Shown here piece by piece: positions 11,281 to 17,500 of a stretch of 17,500 bases of DNA. How positions within the stretch are numbered: position 1 is the first letter of the stretch; every line of letters begins with the position of its first letter. A program made the translations under genes and the position numbers. Source of the stretch: Trachelipus rathkii (Eukaryota; Arthropoda; Malacostraca; Isopoda; Trachelipodidae); contig JABUQX010065555.1 of assembly GCA_015478945.1 (NCBI GenBank), positions 1 through 17,500 of the forward strand, given 5' to 3'. A model generated the notes under the pieces. It was given only the letters and a program-made list of their open reading frames with translations, had not been told where the DNA came from and ran no database searches.

Positions 11281-11442
11281 CTTTAATTCCTTATCACTCA
11301 ACATCTTGAGATTCACAAAAGGAAATTTTGAGGCCAAAAGTTCTGCAAAGAATCTCTCTTGATCCGATTCAAAATGTGACTTTAAACCTTTTTCATTAAC
11401 TTTCTCCAACAATGAACTAACATCTCTCAGGGTCATAAATTT
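11281..11442 (-). CDS. Candidate internal exon of the zinc-finger gene (54 codons)
   Basis: Bounded by an acceptor TTTTTCTTCAG just upstream (exon starts at 11442) and an AAG/GTTAAA donor (exon ends at 11281). The GT donor is weak at positions +3 to +6. The 54 codons are in phase 0 at both ends, matching the exon on either side. The sequence begins KFMTLRDVSSLLEKVNEKGL and includes ERFFAELLASKFPF; it looks helical and charged, and I do not recognise a named domain. It lies 116 bp after the preceding exon and about 6.45 kb before the zinc-finger exon. The codon-like composition contrasts with the AT microsatellites on both sides. The alternative, that it belongs to a separate gene, cannot be excluded. 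Confidence 0.65.
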
Positions 11443-11455
11443 CTGAAGAAAAATT

Positions 11456-11477
11456 TAATAATAATAATAATAATAAT
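11456..11477. repeat. (AAT)n microsatellite in the 116-bp intron
   Basis: About seven AAT units (ATT on the coding strand), directly upstream of the acceptor tract of the exon at 11281-11442. The repeat sits where a branch point or polypyrimidine tract would normally be. Confidence 0.9.
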
Positions 11478-11558
11478 CTGTAAAAGAGGTTTCTAATTCA
11501 ATTAATAATCTGTATCCAACATGAGTAAAGAGTAATAACTGGTTTGAATTTAACATAC

Positions 11559-11759
11559 CTTGACATTCTGAGCACAAGATTTCTTCTCAATCATTGTCAG
11601 ATTTTCGGATTTTATGACATCAGTGTTAACCAGTTTTTCACCTAACATAGATTCCTTCTTTGAATCGCTTAACTCTGACTTTAAAGAAACATTTTCAGCA
11701 AACTCTTCATTTTTAATCCCTTCCACAGAAGCTAAGTTTGGTTCACTATCATAACAGAC
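11559..11759 (-). CDS. Candidate internal exon of the zinc-finger gene, acidic linker with SUMO-like motifs (67 codons)
   Basis: Clear splice borders: acceptor TTTTTATTTCAG, exon starting GTCTGTTATG at 11759, and donor CAAG/GTATGT ending the exon at 11559. The 201 bp are 67 codons in phase 0 at both ends. The product is acidic and lysine/serine-rich without secondary-structure or zinc motifs. It contains three matches to the SUMO-acceptor consensus (hydrophobic-K-x-E): IKNE, LKSE and IKSE. This type of low-complexity acidic linker between N-terminus and fingers is common in arthropod C2H2 proteins. Membership in the same transcript as the zinc-finger exon is inferred from strand, phase and style. 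Confidence 0.75.
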
Positions 11760-11892
11760 CTGAAATAAAAACAAAGGATTTGATTAAGCTAACTGGGATG
11801 TAATACTAGAATAAAGAATCAAAATAAGTAAATATAATAATATAATATAATAAATATAGCTCAATAGAGAATAGCCCCATCATTCTTCAGCT

Positions 11893-11953
11893 TGACCAGC
11901 TATGAACCTGGGTCTCTGTTGAGCGAGTGCTCTTCCACTGAGCTACCGGGTAG
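11893..11953 (-). repeat. tRNA-derived relic (SINE head or tRNA pseudogene)
   Basis: The minus strand reads CTACCCGGTAGCTCAGTGG, then AAGAGCACTCGCTCAACAG, and then a box-B-like GGTTCATAGCT. The A box (GGTAGCTCAGTGG, 11935-11947) is excellent and the B box (11898-11908) is damaged. The anticodon arm cannot close and no acceptor stem pairs, so it is not a working tRNA. An AT-rich tail follows on the minus strand (to about 11820), as in tRNA-derived SINEs. It lies in the large intron, about 135 bp upstream of the exon at 11559-11759 in gene orientation. Confidence 0.7.
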
Positions 11954-11959
11954 AAAATA

Positions 11960-12595
11960 GAGGAGATTCCCTGCTTCTGGCTATTATACAAAGATTCTCA
12001 TAGTGCGTTTCAAAAAAATGTGTCCACATACTCTGTCAACATTCACTGGCTAGAGAGTCAATCAAGTGAAGAGTATTTTTTCACAATTAATTCCAAAGTA
12101 TGTCTTCAGATGTCAAATTTTTCAACAGAATAATCCAAAATGATGTACTATCTGCGTCTATAAATACAACTTAACTGGACAATATACAGATTCTATTAAT
12201 TGCTTTAAAATTAATTTCAAGTTTATTATCATACTAAAGATATCACAAAAGAACTGTTACCAAAATTTTGTTGCTCCTCCAATTTTTTTATTAGATATAT
12301 TTTATTGTACCGAAAAGAACTGGGTTAACTATCGCATATAACTTGAATGTATTACCATGGCTACAACCCCTTAGATAAAGGCAAGGGTGTCCCTAAGGGT
12401 AGAAAAAAGTAATAGAAATGTAAGACAAAAGAAGAAAAGGTAATGTCTAATGTTTTTAATACAATGTGCAAATAGAAATAAAGTTGTAAGTTTTTGCTTG
12501 ACCTATGTGAGTGTTCTAAGTTTACATGACCTATGTGAGTGTCGAAAGAGATTACATTTAAATAGAAATGTTGTTCAAACAAAACCTAATTTAGA
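11960..12595. other. AT-rich intronic DNA, no recognised gene
   Basis: No coding or RNA motif is found. A 16-bp direct repeat (TGACCTATGTGAGTGT) occurs at 12499-12514 and 12527-12542, 28 bp apart. The open frames at 12361-12582 (-) and 12450-12656 (+) overlap each other and have no supporting motif. Confidence 0.55.
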
Positions 12596-12616
12596 TGTGT
12601 GTGTGTGTGTGTGTGT
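12596..12616. repeat. (TG)n microsatellite
   Basis: About ten TG units in AT-rich intronic DNA, roughly 100 bp beyond the 3' end of the LINE that follows. Confidence 0.95.
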
Positions 12617-12722
12617 AACACCAATTCCAAATACAGATTCAAAATCACAGATATAAATACTGATATCGATAGTGGAAGGAGTACAGATTAAGTGGTTGAC
12701 ACTTCTACACAGCTTACGGTCT

Positions 12723-12770
12723 TAATATCATCATCAGCAGCAGCGGCCCATTGGTTCCCCAGAACTGGGG
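12723..12770 (-). other. LINE 3' end: hairpin and TGATGATGAT tail
   Basis: On the minus strand the LINE ends with CCCCAGAACTGGGG (a stem of six and a two-base loop, 12757-12770), about 20 bases, then CGCTGCTGCTGATGATGAT before ordinary intron DNA. Simple trinucleotide tails are typical of RTE/CR1-type LINEs, and 3' hairpins are often the template recognition site for the element's reverse transcriptase. That role is inferred here. Confidence 0.55.
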
Positions 12771-13168
12771 GTTGGATGCGCAAACTCCCCCTCCCCCACA
12801 AACAACCTCTCCTCATAAACCTAAGGGCAAAACCTTCATGTCCAAAATCCTCGTCTGAAGATTCACAACACCATGGCAGTCACCCACTGAGGTTATCTTG
12901 TCGATGTCAGGGCTCATCCCTTGGGCCTTACCCAAAACCATGCCATTAGGCACCATTCTTCTCGCTTGTGCCAAGTTCAAATTCCTTTTCTTCAGACACT
13001 CAATTACTGACTCAATCCACTTCATAGGTCTTCCAACCGGTCAATTCAAAACACATTGACTACTATACAACCACTTAACCAACCGACTATCATCCATCCT
13101 TTCCATATGACCAAACCATATTTTCTCATTCACACATTTTTTGCACCACACAACTCCAAACACGCCCC

Positions 13169-14211
13169 TAAGAATATCCATCTGAACAGACAAAGATTAT
13201 CCATCTGAACAGACAAAGATTATCCATCTGAACAGACAAAGATTATCCATCTGAACAGACAAAGATTATCCATCTGAACAGACAAAGATTATCCATCTGA
13301 ACAGACAAAGATTATCCATCTGAACAGACAAAGATTATCCATCCAAACAGACAAAGAAAAGATTATCCATCCGAACAGACAAAGATTATTCATCTGAACA
13401 GACAAAGATTATCCATCTGAACAGACAAAGATTATCCATCTGAACAGACAAAGATTATCCATCTGAACAGACAAAGATTATCCATCTGAACAGACAAAGA
13501 TTATCCATCTGAACAGACACACCTCCAAACACGCCCCTAAGAATATCCATCTGAACAGACAAAGATTATCCATCTGAACAGACAAAGATTATCCATCTGA
13601 ACAGACAAAGATTATCCATCTGAACAGACAAAGATTATCCATCTGAACAGACAAGCACCTTAGATCCATACCTCTTATTCCACCTGAACAGACAAAGATT
13701 ATCCATCTGAACAGACAAAGATTATCCATCTGAACAGACAAAGATTATCCATCTGAACAGACAAAGATTATCCATCTGAACAGACAAAGAATATCCATCT
13801 GAACAGACAAAGATTATCCATCTGAACAGACAAAGATTATCCATCTGAACAGACAAAGATTATCCATCTGAACAGACAAAGATTATCATCTGAACAGACT
13901 GCATCCACGCCAACAAGATTATCCATCTGAACAGACAAAGATTATCCATCTGAACAGACAAAAGATTATCCATCTGAACAGACAAAAATTATCCATCGAA
14001 CAGACAAAGATTATCCATCTGAACAGACAAAGATTATCCATCTGAACAGACAAGATTATCCATCTGAACAGACAAGATTATCCATCTGAACAGACAAAGA
14101 TTATCCATCTGAACAGACAAAAAGTTATCCATCTGAACAGACAAAGATTATCCATCTGAACAGACAAAGATTATCCATCTGAACAGACAAAGATTATCCA
14201 TCTGAACAGAC
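13169..14211. repeat. 23-bp minisatellite derived from LINE coding sequence, about 44 copies
   Basis: Tandem units of AAA plus GATTATCCATCTGAACAGAC, mostly near-identical, with small indels (for example 13335-13380, 13890, 13995, 14050-14120). On the minus strand the unit contains GTTCAGATGGATAATCTT, reading VQMDNL, which is the LINE family's own sequence at exactly this place (VQMDILRG is read in the flank at 13191-13164). The array is broken by second copies of both its own flanks at 13518-13545 and 13651-13680. There are no spacers, so this is not a CRISPR array. Confidence 0.95.
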
Positions 14212-14360
14212 AAGCACCTTAGATCCATACCTCTTATTCCACACCATAGCTTCGCTGCTATACATTAACACTGGTAACAACATACGCCCTCATGCAGAAA
14301 CCGAGCACACTCAAAACTTAGTCTCTTTGTACTCATCAAAGATGTAATTGCACCAGACAC

Positions 14361-14476
14361 CTTCCTACCATTCACAACTTTCATACGATACTCAACATCA
14401 TCCATCCCCATTTCATACCTTCCTACCATTCACAACTTTCATACGATACTCAACATCATCCATCCCCATTTCATCC
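14361..14476. repeat. 58-bp tandem duplication, two copies, in the LINE
   Basis: 14361-14418 is repeated almost exactly at 14419-14476 (last two bases differ, AC versus CC). It falls in the LINE coding sequence between the two minisatellites, in the segment leading to VSGAITSLM. It would be a two-copy tandem duplication at an early stage. Confidence 0.93.
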
Positions 14477-14543
14477 AATATATAAAGCTAAATATTTTAA
14501 CTCTTGATACTTGTTCCAATTGTCTACCATACAACATCATTTT

Positions 14544-15903
14544 ACACTGTAGACTCTCCTCACCTACCACAACACTGTAGACTCTCCTCACCTACCACAA
14601 CACTGTAGACTCTCCTCACCTACCACAACACTGTAGACTCTCCTCACCTACAACCTGTAGACTCTCCTCACCTACCACAACACTGTAGACTCTCTCACCT
14701 ACCACAATACTGTAGACTCTCCTCACCTACCACAACACTGTAGATTCTCCTCACCTACACAACACTTTAGACTCTCCTCACCTACCACAACACTGTAGAC
14801 TCTCCTCACCTACCAACACAGTGACTCTCCCTCTTTCTACAGCACTGTAGACTCTCCTACCTACCACAACTTGCATTGGGCTCTGCCACCTACCACAACA
14901 CAGTAGACTCTCCTCACCTACCACAACACTGTAGACTCTCCTCACCTACCACAACACTGTAGACTCTCCTCACCTACCACAACACTGTAGACTCTCCTCA
15001 CCTACCACAACACTGTAGACTCTCCTCACCTACCACAACACTGTAGACTCTCCTCACCTACCACAACACTGTAGACTCTCCTCACCTACCACAACACTGT
15101 AAACTCTCCTCACCTACCACAACACTGTAGACTCTCCTCACCTACCACAACACTGTAGACTCTCCTCACCTACCACAACACTGTAGACTCTCCTCACCTA
15201 CCACAACACGGTAGACTCTCCTCACCTACCACAACACAGTTAGGCTCTCCTCACCTACCACAACACAGTACTTCTCACCTACCACAACACTGTAGACTCT
15301 CCTCACCTACCACTTCAGGCTCTCCTCACCTACCACAACACTGTAGACTCTCTCCACCTACCACAACACTAGACTCTCCTCACCTACTACAACACTGTAG
15401 ACTCTCCTCACCTGCCACAACACTCTTTAGACTCTCCTCACCTACCACAACACTGAAGACTCTCCCCACCTACCACAACACTGTAGACTCTCTCCACCTA
15501 CCACAACACTGTAGACTCTCCTCACCTACCACAACACTGTAGACTCTCCTCACCTACTACTACAACACTGTAGACTCTCCTCACCTACCACAACACTGTA
15601 GACTCTCCTCACCTACCACAACACTGTAGACTCTCCTCACCTACCACAACACTGTAGACTCTCCTCACCTACCACAACACTGTAGACTCCTCCTCACCTA
15701 CCACAACACTGTAGACTCTCCTCTCACCTACCATAACACTGTAGACTCTCCTCACCTACCACAGCACTGTAGACTCTCCTCACCTACCACAACACTGTAG
15801 ACTCTCCTCACCTACCACAACACTGTAGACTCTCCTCACCTACCACAACACTGTAGACTCTCCTCACCTACCACAACACTGTAGACTCTCCTCACCTACC
15901 ACA
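14544..15903. repeat. 28-bp minisatellite derived from LINE coding sequence, about 48 copies
   Basis: Units begin ACACTGTAGACTCTCCTCAC and end CTACCACA. The array is mostly regular, with a degenerate patch at 14815-14890 and shortened or lengthened units elsewhere (for example 15240-15320, 15560, 15690). The minus-strand unit encodes VVGEESLQC, and collapsing the array to one unit leaves an open LINE frame (KMN before it, KMMLYG after it). Unit length is not a multiple of three, so the array destroys the frame. Confidence 0.95.
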
Positions 15904-16200
15904 TTCATTTTTTCCTTATCTACATTTACTTTCAAACCTCTCCTTTTACACAACCTCCAAAATTACTCTATCAATCTTCCCAAACATTCCTCAGATTCAC
16001 CATATAAAACCAAATCATCTGCATTAAATAAGCAAGGCACCCTCCCCACCTCACTCTTCATTATAATCCACCAGTTTAACACCCTCCCCTGACACCTCTT
16101 CCTCAAATTCTTTCATCACTCCATCCACACACAGATTAAATAAATAGTCAAGGAGATATAACACATTCCAGCCTACTCCACTGCTAATATTACCCATTCA

Positions 16201-16518
<318 letters not shown>

Positions 16519-16587
16519 GCGTGTGTGTGAGGGAAAAAGAATTTGAACAATGTACATCGTGTGTGCAGTAAGAGGTGACTAAAAGGA

Positions 16588-16733
16588 CAGTGGTAGTTGG
16601 GTTAGGGTTCGGGTCCCACTACACTTATTTATGCCCTAGAAATACTCATGCATGCCTCAGATTTCTGGTGCATGTTAGCACATCCTACCCCGTTTTGGGG
16701 AAACAACAAAACACATCATGATGATGATGATGT
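16588..16733 (+). repeat. SINE-like dispersed repeat, copy 2
   Basis: Matches 9453-9576 over about 110 bp. Here the box-B-like motif is closer to consensus (GGTTCGGGTCCC, 16606-16617). The shared core ATGCCCTAGAAATACTCATG is followed by GCATGCCTCAGAT and by a CCTACCCCGTTTTGGGG inverted segment, ending in an (ATG)n tail at 16717-16733. The tail ends about six bases from the donor site of the exon at 16745-16867. The strand refers to the element, opposite to the gene. Confidence 0.65.
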
Positions 16734-16744
16734 TTATACGTCAC

Positions 16745-16867
16745 CTGAGAACCTTGTTGATAAGAGTCGTATTCCAGGTCTAATTCTTCCAGTTTTATTT
16801 CAATCTCAGATTTGATATCCATTTTAATATTTATCTTAATGGGAATATATTCCAAACAATTAACAAA
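16745..16867 (-). CDS. Candidate first visible exon of the zinc-finger gene (41 codons, possible start)
   Basis: Bounded by an acceptor with a good pyrimidine tract (TTTTCTCTTTCAG, exon starts at 16867) and a CAG/GTGACG donor (exon ends at 16745). It is phase 0 at both ends. An ATG at 16820-16822 with a purine at -3 and G at +4 gives MDIKSEIEIKLEELDLEYDS, an acidic start typical of arthropod C2H2 proteins. It includes two SUMO-acceptor-like motifs, IKSE and IKLE. From this Met the four-exon model encodes about 437 residues. The 15 codons before the Met could be 5' UTR, or coding if an upstream exon lies outside the window. The exon is a prediction without transcript support. Confidence 0.6.
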
Positions 16868-17271
16868 CTGAAAGAGAAAATAAAGAACATCGGGAAAATT
16901 GTCATTACAACAATTTAGAATTAAAATCCAAGCCAAAGTCTTGAGAATATATATTTGTTTTGCATTGTTTATTAACACTTCCGTAAAACGGAGGATAAAA
17001 AAACTATAAAATTCTGAAATTTTCAAGTTGAAGAAGGGTGAAAAACAGGCATTACAAAATACAGCTTTACTAAAATAAAATTTCTCAAACATAATGTAAT
17101 TACAATTTTTATATGTATAGATATAGTGGAGAGAAGACATGCCAGAAGTCTAACTGCAAGAGGTTTGTCCGAACTGGACAAAGTGGTTTCCGCAGCAGCA
17201 TTTATGCACTGGCGCTTCCAGACAAATCCTCTGAGATCATCTCAGGACTCTTTACCACTTAACTACTTTAT
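16868..17271. other. AT-rich DNA, then a small inverted-repeat-bearing patch
   Basis: 16868-17135 is intron-like AT-rich sequence with chance open frames. At 17140-17260 composition becomes more balanced and two small inverted repeats occur: TTTGTCC/GGACAAA (17164-17170 and 17176-17182) and CTGAGAT/ATCTCAG (17231-17245). No gene or RNA is recognised. Confidence 0.5.
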
Positions 17272-17500
17272 TTCTTCTTTCTTACCCTGAGGCATACTTC
17301 CTGGCATATGCCTAAGCCATCCTTCTTTTTTCTTACCCTGAGGCATACTTCCTGGCATATGCCTAAGCCATCCTTCTTTTTTCTTACCCTGAGGCATACT
17401 TCCTGGCATATGCCTAAGCCATCCATTTCTTCTTTTTTCTTACCCTGAGGCATACTTCCTGGCATATGCCTAAGCCATCCTTCTTTTTTCTTACCCTGAG
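17272..17500. repeat. 51-bp tandem repeat running off the window
   Basis: The phrase CTTACCCTGAGGCATACTTC recurs at 17281, 17332, 17383, 17439 and 17490, so the period is 51 bp, with one 56-bp unit that carries a 5-bp insertion near 17424-17430. Every unit contains the perfect palindrome GGCATATGCC and ends in a T-rich run. At least four and a half units are in the window; the true length is unknown. The minus-strand reading is open because 51 is a multiple of three (17-residue repeat DGLGICQEVCLRVRKKK), but the 5-bp insertion changes frame, which argues against coding. Confidence 0.93.

Larger units (their letters stand above)
12725..16200 (-). pseudogene. Dead RTE/Jockey-like LINE interrupted by two minisatellites
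   Basis: Minus-strand LINE remnant containing the second half of the reverse transcriptase and the C-terminal region. In element order: LFNLCVDGVMKEFEE (about 16140-16095), CLFNADDLVLYGESEE (box mutated to NADD at 16014-16025), RRGLKVNVDKEKMN, the 28-bp array, then YGRQLEQVSRVKIF, VSGAITSLMSTKRLSFECAR, WNKRYGSKV, the 23-bp array, then DILRGVFGVV, WFGHMERMDDSRL (13118-13080), a stop, VGRPMKWIESVIECLKKRNL and LAQARRMV. The 3' end carries a small hairpin and a CTGCTGATGATGAT tail. These motifs match a LINE type widespread in arthropods and molluscs, in which the block around RAVQMDNLRG is followed by RWFGHVERM and GRPRKRW. Frameshifts and the arrays destroy coding capacity. It lies in sense orientation within the zinc-finger gene's intron. 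Confidence 0.85.

Noticed and set aside
13169..15903. Regular short repeats that might be taken for CRISPR arrays
   Set aside because: Units are directly adjacent with no unique spacers, and both unit sequences are explained as LINE coding pieces. The setting is eukaryotic.
16598..16612. GGGTTAGGGTTCGGG resembling telomeric TTAGGG
   Set aside because: Only one TTAGGG is present; it lies inside the SINE-like repeat, overlapping its box-B-like motif.
16685..17140. A 151-codon minus-strand gene ending in a His run
   Set aside because: Only 16745-16867 looks coding and is bounded by splice signals. The rest is AT-rich intron or microsatellite, and the His run is the CAT repeat of the SINE-like tail.
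17268..17465. Minus-strand 65-codon frame encoding a repetitive Lys/Arg-rich protein
   Set aside because: It arises because the 51-bp repeat is a multiple of three. A 5-bp insertion in one unit shifts the frame, and there is no splice or start evidence.

Overview
The window looks like intron-rich genomic DNA from an arthropod, most likely a decapod crustacean. It is AT-rich, unusually dense in di- and trinucleotide microsatellites, full of broken non-LTR retrotransposons (LINEs), and carries one host gene with long introns. Nothing prokaryotic is seen: no operons and no ribosome binding sites. The species call is an inference from overall character.

The main result is a gene model on the minus strand spanning about 12.9 kb. 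Four candidate exons all have AG/GT borders (the last ends at a stop codon) and all begin and end in phase 0: 16745-16867 (possible start codon at 16820-16822), 11559-11759, 11281-11442, and a terminal exon at 3954-4826 with nine C2H2 zinc fingers. Joined, they would give about 437 residues: an acidic N-terminal region with five SUMO-acceptor-like motifs, an unrecognised 54-residue segment, then nine fingers. It would be a nuclear DNA-binding regulator. The terminal exon is secure; the linkage of the others is inferred from splice sites, phase and style.

Layout by plus coordinate: 75-2254, dead CR1-like LINE (minus). 2255-3953, AT-rich 3' flank of the zinc-finger gene. 3954-4826, terminal exon. 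4827-11280, large intron with two LINE fragments (5193-5290 and 10889-11158), a more GC-rich block of unknown origin (about 5880-8360), a SINE-like repeat (9453-9576) and a 490-bp TA/CT compound microsatellite (9959-10448). 11281-11759, two exons separated by a 116-bp intron. 11760-16744, second large intron with a tRNA-derived relic and a second LINE (about 12725-16200, minus). 16745-16867, first visible exon. 16868-17500, AT-rich DNA and a 51-bp tandem repeat running off the window.

The most unusual structure is the second LINE. Its reverse transcriptase coding sequence is interrupted by two minisatellites, a 23-bp array of about 1.04 kb and a 28-bp array of about 1.36 kb. Each repeat unit can be read as a piece of the LINE's own coding sequence at that spot, and a two-copy 58-bp tandem duplication lies between them. 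One dead LINE copy thus appears to have given rise to three tandem repeats at different stages of growth.
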